From Actinomycetota bacterium (GTDB taxonomy: Bacteria; Actinomycetota; Thermoleophilia; Gaiellales; Gaiellaceae): DNA of 11,915 nucleotides. Below the pieces are notes generated by a model. That model did no database searches and was not told the origin of the DNA. It saw nothing but the letters and a program-made list of their open reading frames with translations. The DNA is taken from positions 1 to 11,915 of the forward strand of contig JACDGR010000070.1 in NCBI GenBank assembly GCA_013821525.1. The letters run 5' to 3'. Made by a program: the position numbers and the translations under genes. Position 1 is the first letter of the stretch, and every line of letters begins with the position of its first letter. Positions 1 through 5,871 of this stretch are shown here, piece by piece.

Positions 1-1227
1 GCCGACTCGATCGAGGAGGACGATCTCTTCACGTTCATCTACACCTCCGGCACGACAGGCCCGCCGAAGGCGTGCATGATCCGCCACCGCAACTACTACG
101 CAATGGTGCAGAAGGGCGACGAGATGGACGACCGGCTCACGGAGCCGGGCGACGTGATGCTGCTCTACCTGCCGCTCGCACACAACTACGGCCGGCTGTT
201 GCATCTCTCGTCGGTCTACATCGGCTTCACGATCGCGTTCCTACCCGACCCCTTGCGCGCCGCGACCGAGCTGGTGCGCGTGCGCCCCACGCTGTTCCCG
301 AGCGTCCCCCGCGTCTACGAGAAGATCCATTCGGTAGTGCTCGGCAAGTTCGACGAGACGACGGGCCCGCGACGACACCTGATCGACTGGTCGCTCGGCG
401 TCGGATCTCGCGTCTCGAAGCTGCGTCAGGCGAAGAGACCAGTCCCCCGCGTGCTCGCGCTGCAACATGCAGTCGCCGACAGGCTCGTCTTCTCGAAGGT
501 GAAAGAGCGGCTCGGCGGACGCCTGCGCATCGCGAACGCGGGCGGCGCCCCGCTCTCGCGGGACATCGCGGAGTTCTTCCACGGCCTCGACATCCTGATC
601 CTCGAGGGCTATGGGCTCTCCGAGGTGACGACAGCAGCGACCGTCAACACACGCGAGCACTTCCGCTTCGGCACCGTGGGGAAGCCGCTGCCGGGCGTCG
701 AGATCAGGATCGCGGAAGACGGCGAGATCCTCCTCCGCTCGAACACGGTGTTCGCGGGGTACTACCGCGATCCCGAGGCGACCGCAGAGGTGCTCGACGA
801 CGAGGGCTTCGTCCACACGGGCGACGTCGGCCACCTGGATGCGGACGGCTTTCTCGTGATCACCGACCGCAAGAAGGACATCATCGTCACCGCGGGCGGG
901 AAGAACGTCGCCCCGCAGAATCTCGAGAACGAGCTGAAGGCGCATCGCGTGATCTCGCAGGCAGTCGTCGTCGGTGACCGCAAGCCGTACATCGCCGCCT
1001 TGATCACGCTCGACCCCGAACAGGCCGGGCCCGACGACCACGATGCGGTACAGCGCGCCGTCGATGCCGTCAACGAGGGCCGGTCACGCTACGAGCAGAT
1101 CAAGCGATTCCGGATCCTGCCGCGGGAGTTCTCACTCGAGGAGGACGAGATCACGCCGACCTTGAAGCTACGCCGCAAGGTCGTGCTCGAGCATTTCGCA
1201 GACGATCTGGCTGCGCTCTACGACTGA
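1..1227 (+). CDS. Long-chain acyl-CoA synthetase (AMP-forming), 5'-truncated by window edge
   Basis: This enzyme activates fatty acids with ATP and CoA through an acyl-adenylate, feeding lipid synthesis or beta-oxidation. The frame is open from base 1, so the start lies outside; 408 C-terminal residues are visible. The ANL-superfamily signatures occur in order: the P-loop YTSGTTGPPK (residues 14-23 here), a YGLSE motif (about 204-208), HTGD (about 272-275), the hinge DRKKDIIVTAGGKNV (about 289-303), and the C-terminal catalytic lysine in TPTLKLRR (about 389). The YGLSE form and the KKDIIVTAGGKNVAP stretch resemble FadD15-type long-chain synthetases rather than short-chain ones, but the exact substrate cannot be read from the sequence. 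The stop overlaps the end of a convergent small gene by 10 bases. The family call is firm; chain length is inference. Confidence 0.95.
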   Translation, partial: ADSIEEDDLFTFIYTSGTTGPPKACMIRHRNYYAMVQKGDEMDDRLTEPGDVMLLYLPLAHNYGRLLHLSSVYIGFTIAFLPDPLRAATELVRVRPTLFPSVPRVYEKIHSVVLGKFDETTGPRRHLIDWSLGVGSRVSKLRQAKRPVPRVLALQHAVADRLVFSKVKERLGGRLRIANAGGAPLSRDIAEFFHGLDILILEGYGLSEVTTAATVNTREHFRFGTVGKPLPGVEIRIAEDGEILLRSNTVFAGYYRDPEATAEVLDDEGFVHTGDVGHLDADGFLVITDRKKDIIVTAGGKNVAPQNLENELKAHRVISQAVVVGDRKPYIAALITLDPEQAGPDDHDAVQRAVDAVNEGRSRYEQIKRFRILPREFSLEEDEITPTLKLRRKVVLEHFADDLAALYD

Positions 1228-1406
1228 TCGGCGATGTCGGAAGAGAGCTTCGCGAGCTCGGCTTCGGAGCGCTCGATCATCTTCGTCAGGTCAGCAAGGA
1301 GCTCCGAGTCGACCTCGTTGCCGGCTGCCTCGAAGGCAGTACGTGCCGTTTGGCACGCGGCGATCAGGATCACGAGCATGCTGCGTCGTTTTTTAAGATC
1401 GGCCAC
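1218..1406 (-). CDS. Small hypothetical helical protein (62 aa)
   Basis: I do not recognise the family. The protein is short, alanine- and leucine-rich and charged, with heptad-like spacing in its C-terminal half (around LLADLTKMIERSEAELAKL), suggesting one or two helices or a coiled coil; no signal peptide or cysteine motif is visible. I chose the GTG at 1406 because GAAGAG lies six bases before it and the reading begins VADLKKRR. A TTG at 1439 would give 73 residues but has no ribosome site. It lies just downstream of, and on the same strand as, the cysteine-motif protein, so the two are probably co-transcribed. Its 3' end overlaps the acyl-CoA synthetase stop by 10 bases. Coding status rests on amino-acid composition and compact placement, so it is moderately sure. 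Confidence 0.6.
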   Translation of the reverse strand: MADLKKRRSMLVILIAACQTARTAFEAAGNEVDSELLADLTKMIERSEAELAKLSSDIADQS

Positions 1407-1451
1407 GATCGTCTCTTCACCCGCCCCCTGGCGATTCAAACCGAGGACCGA

Positions 1452-1781
1452 TCATGCGCGCGGATCGGCGTCGTGCGCCGCAAGCCCGGCGACGCCGTCC
1501 TTCTCGACGATCACGTAGGCATCGTGCGTCTCGACGACCAGTTCGACCTCGATGTCCTCGTGGCCGGCGGCGAGCAGGAAGTAGGCTCCGTCCGCGCGGA
1601 CGTGCTCGTATTCGGCAAGCGTCAGGACGAGACGCTCGAAGCAGTCGCTCGTCGAGCATTCGCAGATGAACTCGTAGGGCTGGTCGCCGCCGAGCGCTAT
1701 CGCGATTCCGTTGATGCTTTCGTTGACCGTTCGAAAGACACTCTCGTTGTGGGCCAGCCGTGCTTCGCGGGCTTCGGTCAC
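1452..1781 (-). CDS. Conserved small protein with CxCx4C motif (109 aa)
   Basis: No function is known to me. The sequence resembles a recurring actinobacterial (Thermoleophilia) protein that begins with a helical segment of the type ARLAHNESVFRTVNESI and then has a compact alpha/beta part containing FICECSTSDC (Cys40, Cys42, Cys47), TLAEYEHVRAD, and GHEDIEVELVVE, ending near YVIVEKDG. The three cysteines in CxCx4C, with nearby acidic and His residues, could bind zinc or a metal, but this is inference. The GTG at 1781 was chosen because TACGTT sits six bases upstream with no Shine-Dalgarno sequence, fitting a leaderless transcript. An in-frame ATG at 1829 would add 16 residues but would run through the promoter-like dyad. 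It is divergent from the nitroreductase and followed by the 62-aa gene. Confidence 0.78.
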   Translation of the reverse strand: MTEAREARLAHNESVFRTVNESINGIAIALGGDQPYEFICECSTSDCFERLVLTLAEYEHVRADGAYFLLAAGHEDIEVELVVETHDAYVIVEKDGVAGLAAHDADPRA

Positions 1782-1787
1782 GTGGGC

Positions 1788-1793
1788 AACGTA
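1788..1793 (-). promoter_or_regulatory. -10 box TACGTT for the CxCx4C protein gene
   Basis: On the minus strand TACGTT is followed by six bases and then the GTG start, placing the expected transcription start at or next to the start codon. No good -35 hexamer is seen 16-18 bases further upstream; the dyad at 1793-1816 occupies that position instead. The call depends on the same arrangement recurring at other genes in this window. Confidence 0.5.
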
Positions 1794-1816
1794 CCCTGGG
1801 GAGGGCCTGCCAGGGT
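1793..1816. promoter_or_regulatory. Inverted repeat ACCCTGG-N10-CCAGGGT, candidate operator
   Basis: Two perfect 7-base arms (1793-1799 and 1810-1816) are separated by ten bases, so their centres are about 17 bases apart. The dyad sits between the two divergent -10 boxes and covers the expected -35 region of the minus-strand gene, a place suited to a dimeric regulator. There is no T-run after it, so it is unlikely to be a terminator. The binding protein is unknown. Confidence 0.45.
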
Positions 1817-1847
1817 GAAATTCTTTCATGGTTCGGGCTCGTCGCAG

Positions 1848-1853
1848 TACGGT
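1848..1853 (+). promoter_or_regulatory. -10 box TACGGT for the nitroreductase gene
   Basis: TACGGT is followed by GGCCGG and then the ATG at 1860, predicting a leaderless or nearly leaderless mRNA. A weak TTCATG lies 17 bases upstream at 1825-1830 as a possible -35. The identical hexamer precedes the gene at 7180. Confidence 0.5.
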
Positions 1854-1859
1854 GGCCGG

Positions 1860-2315
1860 ATGTCCCGTTCCCTCTCGGAGCCGCGGTCGCGGCGTAGGCT
1901 GATCCGCTCGCTCAGTCGTCTGCACCTCGGCCTGCAGCGTCTGAGCGGCGGTCGCCTCGGCGGCAGGGTGGCCGGCATGCCGGTGCTGCTGCTGACGACG
2001 ACCGGCCGGCGATCCGGCAAGCCGCGCACGACGCCGCTCACCTTCTTCCGAAGCGGATCGGAGCTCGTCATCGTCGCCTCGAACGGCGGAGCCGACCGCG
2101 AGCCCGACTGGTCGCTCAACCTGCGGCAAAGGCCGGTGGCACGCGTCCAGATCGGCGCCGAGCAACTCGCCGTGCAGGCGCGCGAGGCCTCGGCCGACGA
2201 GCGAAGCCGGCTCTGGCCGACGATCACCGGCACCTATGCGGGGTATGCACGCTACGAGCGGCGCACGACGCGCACCATCCCGCTGTTCATCCTGACGCCG
2301 ATCCGAGAGGCTTGA
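1860..2315 (+). CDS. Deazaflavin (F420)-dependent nitroreductase family protein
   Basis: This is a 151-residue protein of the Ddn-like split-barrel family that uses, or binds, the deazaflavin cofactor F420 in actinobacteria to reduce quinones, nitro compounds or other acceptors. The family signature is clear: PVLLLTTTGRRSGKPRTTPL (about 41-60), VIVASNGG (70-77) for the barrel core, PDWSLNLRQRP (about 82-92), and the C-terminal RLWPTITGTYAGYARYERRT and IPLFILTP. The N-terminus is Arg-rich with a helix (RLIRSLSRLHLGLQRLSG), usual for the family. ATG at 1860 is preferred because of the -10 box six bases before it; a GTG at 1815 would add 15 residues that do not look like family sequence. Its last 29 bases overlap the convergent acetyltransferase gene. 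The natural substrate is unknown. Confidence 0.88.
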   Translation: MSRSLSEPRSRRRLIRSLSRLHLGLQRLSGGRLGGRVAGMPVLLLTTTGRRSGKPRTTPLTFFRSGSELVIVASNGGADREPDWSLNLRQRPVARVQIGAEQLAVQAREASADERSRLWPTITGTYAGYARYERRTTRTIPLFILTPIREA

Positions 2316-2832
2316 AGAAGACGGTCGTGGCGCACGTTCGTCCATCGGGGTAGAGCGCGTAGTCGGGGATGACGCCGACGGGCGTCCAGCCGAGCCGCGT
2401 GTAGAGCCGCTCGGCGGGGTCGCCGGTGACGGTGTCGAGGACGAGCAGGCTCTTCCCTTCGGTGAGCGCCTCGGCTTCGGCGCGCCGCATCAGTCGCTCA
2501 GCGACGCCGCGCTTGCGCGCCGAGCGGTGGACGAGGAGCTTCGTGATCTCGCCACGGTGTGGCTGGTTCGGCGGCAGAACGAGGATCACCTGAACGGTGC
2601 CGACGACCGTGCCGTCGGCGAAGGCCGCGAGGAGGAGCCGGCGGCCTCGGTCGACCTCGGCCACCATGGCGTCGAGCTGAGCGCGCGCGTCAGCCTCTGT
2701 GAACGGCGCCATGAAGCCGACCGAAGCATCCCCAGCGACGCAGTCGTGCAAGACGTCCGCAAGCGCGCCAACGTGCGCGTGCAGAGCCGCACCGGCGAGG
2801 CGGCGAATCTCAATCGGATCGTCGGAACTCAC
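2287..2832 (-). CDS. GNAT-family N-acetyltransferase (181 aa)
   Basis: The protein transfers an acetyl group from acetyl-CoA to an amine or similar acceptor; the acceptor cannot be told from the sequence. GNAT features appear in order: a beta strand RLLLAAFADGTVVGTVQVIL (about 65-84), the motif-A segment EITKLLVHRSARKRGVAERLM (about 95-115) with the acetyl-CoA pyrophosphate loop RKRGVA, the motif-B strand LLVLDTVTGDPAERLYTRLGW (129-149), and a C-terminal FFKPL strand. Length is normal for a single-domain GNAT. The start is GTG at 2832, with GGTGAG/GAAG sequence ahead of it as a modest ribosome site; a nearby ATG at 2840 is out of frame. The 3' end overlaps the nitroreductase by 29 bases in convergent orientation, so transcription of one could interfere with the other. 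Confidence 0.9.
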   Translation of the reverse strand: MSSDDPIEIRRLAGAALHAHVGALADVLHDCVAGDASVGFMAPFTEADARAQLDAMVAEVDRGRRLLLAAFADGTVVGTVQVILVLPPNQPHRGEITKLLVHRSARKRGVAERLMRRAEAEALTEGKSLLVLDTVTGDPAERLYTRLGWTPVGVIPDYALYPDGRTCATTVFFKPLGSASG

Positions 2833-2885
2833 AGCGTCATCTTCTCACCGGGGAGCGCAAAGAGGGGCGCCGCAACGGGCGACGC

Positions 2886-2917
2886 CCGAAAAACGGTGCC
2901 ACCGAAAAACGGTGCCA
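2886..2917. repeat. Two exact tandem copies of a 16-base unit
   Basis: The unit CCGAAAAACGGTGCCA occurs at 2886-2901 and again at 2902-2917 without a mismatch. The second copy runs into a reverse-complement half (GGCACCGT, 2918-2925). The two ACGGTGCC arms can therefore compete for the single GGCACCGT arm, giving hairpins with a short or a 17-base loop. It resembles dispersed GGTGCC/GGCACC palindromes that I recall from intergenic regions of other bacterial genomes; that recollection is not verified here. Confidence 0.85.
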
Positions 2918-2925
2918 GGCACCGT
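2905..2925 (-). terminator. Probable intrinsic terminator within the repeat
   Basis: Read on the minus strand, ACGGTG, a five-base loop and CACCGT form a stem that is followed at once by a run of five T (2905-2909), with another stem-like half and T5 run 16 bases on. This would stop leftward transcription coming from the arsR operon before the acetyltransferase gene. The distance from the last operon stop codon is about 250 bases, longer than usual. Confidence 0.5.
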
Positions 2926-3171
2926 CTCTGTTCTGTGACGTTTTGTCCACAGGGCGGTTTTTTGGCTCTGGCTGGGGCAGAATCGCGGGTGGGCCAGTTG
3001 CCTCTTGTTCGGTCAGGCGGGTCGGCCGGGTGAGATAGCGGGTGGGATGCTCGCAAAGCACCACGACAATTGCCGCCGCATGCGCAAAAACGGGCTGGAC
3101 GACCGCCCGGACGGTCACTCCTGCGCCGTGGGTTCGAAAGCCGGCGCCTTGGCGAGAGGTCTAACGGCCGA

Positions 3172-4251
3172 TCAGCGTCCGACCTCGGCAAGCCCGAACC
3201 ACTCGGCGAGATCGGCCAGCTCTGCATCGACGGCGCTCCGCATCGTTGCGCTGAACTTCACGTCCTCGTGGATCGCGTGCACGCGCAGCACCGAGGCGGC
3301 CCGGTCCGCCTTTGCGTCGACCTTCCCGATCAGGCGATCGTGGTGGAGTACCGGCAGCGCGAAATAGCCCCAGCGGCGTTTGTCGGCCGGCTTGTACATC
3401 TCGAGCGTGTACTCGAAATCGAACAGCTCCTGGGCGCGAACGCGATTGTGGATCAGCCGGTCGAAGGGCGAGAGGAGGGCGGTGCGGCCCTCGAACTCGA
3501 GACCGAGCGCACCAGGGTCGACCCGCCACTCGCCGGGGAGGCCCTCCACGATCGCCGGCTCGCCGGCCTCACCCACGTCCGCCGGCTCGACCGGCACCGC
3601 GGTCGTCTTCCGCCGCGCGATCCCGAGTGAGCCGAGCCGCCGTTCGTCCTTCATCCGCTGTGCCTCCTCGACCGGCGGAATGACGACACCGGCGGGATAG
3701 ACCCGCTCGGGAACGTCCCAGAGCCGCTCGCGTGCGATCCGCCCCGAGATCGCGACCTCGCCGCGCACCATCAGGAGCTCGAGCATCTGCGTGACGTTGC
3801 GATTCCCGGTCCACCCGCTCGAGGCCCACGGCACCACGCACGTATCGGGAATCTCACGCGAGGTGAGCGGCCCCAGCTCGCCGAGCCGCGACAGGATCTC
3901 GCGCCGGAAGCTGTCGTTGTCGCGAAGCCACTGCCGCGTGCGCTCGTAGCTCGGGAGCTCTGATGCGCCGGCGAGATAGAGGCCTAGGTCGCCGATCGGC
4001 CGCACGAGGGCGTTGTGCTCGAACAGGGTTCGATCCTGCTCGAGCGCCTGCCGCAGGTGGGCCGGCCGATACGTCGAGCCGAGACGGCTCCACGCGACGA
4101 GGTCCGCGCTCGGCGCGATCGCAGCGGTCGGGTCGATCTGCAGCAGCGTCAGCTGCTGGACGACTGCCTGCAGATCGGCCGGCCGCTTCGCGTCGAGGAG
4201 CTGCGCACGAACCGCGATCTGGCGAGCCTCCTCCTTGCTGAGCCTGTGCAC
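3172..4251 (-). CDS. YcaQ/AlkX-like winged-helix DNA glycosylase (HTH_42 family)
   Basis: The 359-residue protein belongs to the family of E. coli YcaQ (AlkX) and Streptomyces AlkZ, monofunctional glycosylases that open interstrand DNA crosslinks and remove alkylated bases. The catalytic-loop motif is seen as LLQIDPTAA, giving Gln38-Ile-Asp40, the QxD form found in YcaQ rather than the QxQ of AlkZ. Other family blocks are WLRDNDSFRREILSRLGELG (108-127) in a winged helix, the STGWT-like ASSGWTGNRNVTQMLE segment, and the C-terminal LLSPFDRLIHNR, FEYTLEMYKPADKRRWGYFALP and GKVDAKADR. The EYWxHxxSL motif usual in YcaQ is replaced by TLFEHNALVRP, marking an actinobacterial subgroup. The start is GTG at 4251, five bases beyond the SRPBCC gene's stop, with AGGG overlapping that stop. 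It is the last gene of the operon. Activity is inferred from family. Confidence 0.85.
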   Translation of the reverse strand: MHRLSKEEARQIAVRAQLLDAKRPADLQAVVQQLTLLQIDPTAAIAPSADLVAWSRLGSTYRPAHLRQALEQDRTLFEHNALVRPIGDLGLYLAGASELPSYERTRQWLRDNDSFRREILSRLGELGPLTSREIPDTCVVPWASSGWTGNRNVTQMLELLMVRGEVAISGRIARERLWDVPERVYPAGVVIPPVEEAQRMKDERRLGSLGIARRKTTAVPVEPADVGEAGEPAIVEGLPGEWRVDPGALGLEFEGRTALLSPFDRLIHNRVRAQELFDFEYTLEMYKPADKRRWGYFALPVLHHDRLIGKVDAKADRAASVLRVHAIHEDVKFSATMRSAVDAELADLAEWFGLAEVGR

Positions 4252-4256
4252 TCGCC

Positions 4257-4682
4257 CTAGGCCGCGATCTTCTGCAGCAACGCGTCGACGCGTGCGAAGC
4301 CCGCCTTCGCCCCTGCCTCGACGCCGTACTGCATGGTCGTGTCCCGCTCGATCGTCGTCTCGAAGAGCATCGTCTGGGTCAGCTTCGTCTGCTCCCCGAG
4401 CTCCTCGAACTCGAGTGTCTGCAGATGATTCTGGAACGTCTGGACGAGGCGCACAGGAGGGTCGACCTCACGGAACTCACCCTCGACCGTGCCGTATGCG
4501 GTCTGGAACCGGTAGGTGCCGCCCGGCCGGACATCCATCTCCTCGACGACGGTGCCGTCGCCCCACCACTCGGGGATCAGGGCCGGATCCGTCCAGACGG
4601 AGTAGACGTGCGTGCGCGGCGCATCGAAGATCCGCTCGACGCGGATCTCGAGCTCGCTCGGAGTGGTGACGGTGGTGCTCAT
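4257..4682 (-). CDS. AHSA1/SRPBCC-domain protein
   Basis: This 141-residue protein has the helix-grip fold of the START/Bet v1 superfamily, a hydrophobic pocket that binds small ligands. Signatures are LEIRVERIFDAPRTHVYSVW (11-30), TDPALIPEWWGDG (31-43), DVRPGGTYRF (50-59), GEFREVDPPVRLVQTF (68-83) and the long C-terminal helix (about 120-140). Proteins of this type are usually encoded beside an ArsR-type regulator, as here. The start is ATG at 4682: AAAGGAG lies four bases upstream, and the ATG overlaps the regulator's stop as ATGA, so translation is probably coupled. An upstream in-frame start at 4739 lacks family sequence and is rejected. A direct enzymatic role is not visible; ligand sensing or binding is a family-level guess. 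Confidence 0.92.
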   Translation of the reverse strand: MSTTVTTPSELEIRVERIFDAPRTHVYSVWTDPALIPEWWGDGTVVEEMDVRPGGTYRFQTAYGTVEGEFREVDPPVRLVQTFQNHLQTLEFEELGEQTKLTQTMLFETTIERDTTMQYGVEAGAKAGFARVDALLQKIAA

Positions 4683-4990
4683 CGTGCTCCTTTCGTTCGT
4701 TGGACAACCTGCGCGAAGCGGTCGAGCCGCTGCAGCCACATGCTGATCCCTTCAAAGGCATACGGCGCGAGCACGCATTTGCGCGCACGGCCGACCTTTT
4801 CCGTGATCACGAGATTCGCCTCTTCGAGAACCAGCACGTGCTTCTTCATCCCGGTCAGCGACATGCCGAACGGCTCGGCGAGCTCGCTGATCGTCGCGTG
4901 GCCGGCGCCGAGGCGTTCGAGCACGGCACGGCGGGTGGGATCGGCGAGGGCCGCGAACGCGCGGTCGACCGGTGTCTTAAACTGAACCAT
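4679..4990 (-). CDS. ArsR/SdpR-type winged-helix transcriptional regulator
   Basis: A 103-residue repressor-type protein that likely controls its own operon. The opening DRAFAALADPTRRAVLERLG (9-28) is the classic ArsR N-terminal helix pair. TISELAEPFGMSLTGMKKHVLVLEEANLV (33-61) is the helix-turn-helix with its recognition helix, and ITEKVGRARKCVLAP (62-76) is the wing. The arsenic-binding ELCVCDL motif is missing, so it is not a metal sensor of the classical type. The absence fits the SdpR/PF-type members that pair with AHSA1 proteins. The ATG at 4990 is chosen over an upstream start at 5071 because the protein family begins here and the ATG lies inside the operator, ten bases after a TACAAT box. 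It is coupled by ATGA overlap to the SRPBCC gene. Confidence 0.93.
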   Translation of the reverse strand: MVQFKTPVDRAFAALADPTRRAVLERLGAGHATISELAEPFGMSLTGMKKHVLVLEEANLVITEKVGRARKCVLAPYAFEGISMWLQRLDRFAQVVQRTKGAR

Positions 4991-5000
4991 TTGGTTCAGT
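4981..5000. promoter_or_regulatory. Operator: ACTGAACCA / TGGTTCAGT inverted repeat over the arsR start codon
   Basis: Two perfect 9-base arms are separated by two bases. The regulator's ATG (4988-4990) lies within the left arm, and the -10 box begins at the base next to the right arm. A bound dimer would cover the transcription start and block initiation. The AACC-AT-GGTT core is typical of sites for ArsR/SdpR regulators paired with AHSA1 genes. Binding by this ArsR is inference from position and symmetry. Confidence 0.85.
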
Positions 5001-5006
5001 ATTGTA
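5001..5006 (-). promoter_or_regulatory. -10 box TACAAT of the arsR operon
   Basis: TACAAT on the minus strand matches the sigma-70-type -10 consensus at five of six positions and lies ten bases before the ATG, so the leader would be about 0-4 bases long. No clear -35 is present at 16-18 bases. It is immediately flanked by the operator and by the stop codon (5011-5013) of the upstream sulfurtransferase remnant. Confidence 0.65.
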
Positions 5007-5010
5007 CAAC

Positions 5011-5838
5011 TCAGCCTCGCTCGGCCCCCGCGACGACTGGAGTGGCTTTGGCCTTGCCCCAGTCGACCCACGAGCCGTAGTACACGCGGACGTCGGAAAG
5101 GCCGAGCAGCTGGGTCAGTGCGAATCAGGCTTCGCTTGCTCGGTTGCCGATCGTGCAGTAGACGATCACCGGCTGCTCGCCCGTGACGCCCGCAGCATCG
5201 AAGATCGTCCGTAGCTCGTCCGCCGGCTTCAGCGTCCCGTCCTCGGCACGAACCAGATCGATCGGCACGTTGACGGCGCCGGGAATGTGCCCGGCACGAC
5301 CGACATCGGCGGAGGCGCCCGACGGCCAGAAACGCTCGCCGTGGTACTCCGCCGGCGCACGCACGTCGAGCAGCAACTCCGCCCCGCTCTCCACGGCGGC
5401 TTCGACCGCCTGGCGATCAGCAATGAGCGTCGCGTCCTCGCTCAACGGCAGACGAGGAGCGACCGCCTCGGCAGGCGAATCCGTACTCCAGCGGTGGGCC
5501 TGCTCTGCCCACTGGGCGCAAGACCCCATCAGCATGCGAACGTCCGGATGGCCGTAGGCTCGGAGCAGCCAGAAGCCGAGCGGCACGCCGTAGCCGTAGA
5601 AGACCACCCTGGACTCCGGTGTGATCCCCGAACGCGAGAGCAGAGATCCCAGGTCGTCTCGCCCGACCGGCGCGTAGCCTGCGTCCCGCAGATCCCCCTA
5701 GGCATTCCAGAGGCTCGCGCCGGGGATGTGACCCTCGGAGTACGCGGCCGGGCTGACGTCGACCTCGACGAGTCGCACGTTCGGATCGGTCAGATGCGCG
5801 GCGATCCAGTCGACGTCGACGAGAGGCTCGCCCGACAC
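5011..5838 (-). pseudogene. Two-domain rhodanese (sulfurtransferase) with two in-frame nonsense codons
   Basis: Read through, this is a 276-codon thiosulfate/3-mercaptopyruvate-type sulfurtransferase with two rhodanese domains, normal in length. The N-domain includes DVDWIAAHLTDPNVRLVEVD and EGHIPGASLWNA; the C-domain includes LLLDVRAPAEYHGERFWPSG, AGHIPGAVNVPIDL and the active-site loop YCTIGNR with Cys228. The frame is never shifted, but codon 47 is TAG (5698-5700), where I would expect Tyr (WNAYxDLR in relatives). Codon 238 is TGA (5125-5127), where relatives have Trp (GNRASxAWFAL). After it, FALTQLLGLSDVRVYYGSW continues to a proper stop at 5011. Either substitution alone would prevent a full-length product. 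The promoter and the catalytic residues look intact, so decay is recent, or the stops are sequencing or assembly errors. A GTG at 5607 could restart a 160-residue fragment. Confidence 0.85.
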
Positions 5839-5845
5839 GCTCCGG

Positions 5846-5851
5846 ATCGTA
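5846..5851 (-). promoter_or_regulatory. -10 box TACGAT of the sulfurtransferase
   Basis: TACGAT on the minus strand is followed by seven bases and then the GTG at 5838. A GGAG lies only one base from the GTG, too near for ribosome binding, so leaderless initiation is the better reading. The box lies in the short gap after the NlpC/P60 gene. Confidence 0.5.
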
Positions 5852-5871
5852 CGACGCCCGGCGGCGCGGAC

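Larger units (their letters stand above)
2833..3171. other. Non-coding gap with palindromic repeat element
   Basis: No reading frame here has convincing protein-like sequence; the open frames on both strands run through simple repeats and are Arg/Pro-rich. The stretch contains two tandem 16-mers and a GGTGCC/GGCACC palindrome (2886-2925), two copies of GCGGGTGGG (2985-2993, 3038-3046), and a short GC hairpin (GACCG at 3101-3105, CGGTC at 3112-3116). It separates the end of the arsR operon from the start of the acetyltransferase gene, both on the minus strand. Confidence 0.6.

Noticed and set aside
241..1041. Long minus-strand open frame of 266 codons inside the acyl-CoA synthetase gene
   Set aside because: It is the antisense shadow of a clear enzyme gene in high-GC DNA, with no recognisable domain.
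3101..3116. GC hairpin GACCG-N6-CGGTC as terminator of the arsR operon
   Set aside because: Only five base pairs and no T-run on either strand; the repeat at 2905-2925 is the better terminator candidate.
3127..3160. GGGTTCGAAAGCC resembling a tRNA T-arm
   Set aside because: The flanking bases do not pair as a five-base T stem, and no anticodon or acceptor stem can be drawn upstream; most likely chance.
2837..3227. Minus-strand open frames of 93 and 132 codons in the gap before the acetyltransferase
   Set aside because: They read through the tandem repeat and terminator-like stem, are Arg/Pro-rich and show no family likeness.
5125..5127. TGA read as tryptophan (altered code or recoding) in the sulfurtransferase
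   Set aside because: TGA ends several other genes here, and the same frame also has a TAG, so a code change is not a sufficient explanation; decay or error is simpler.
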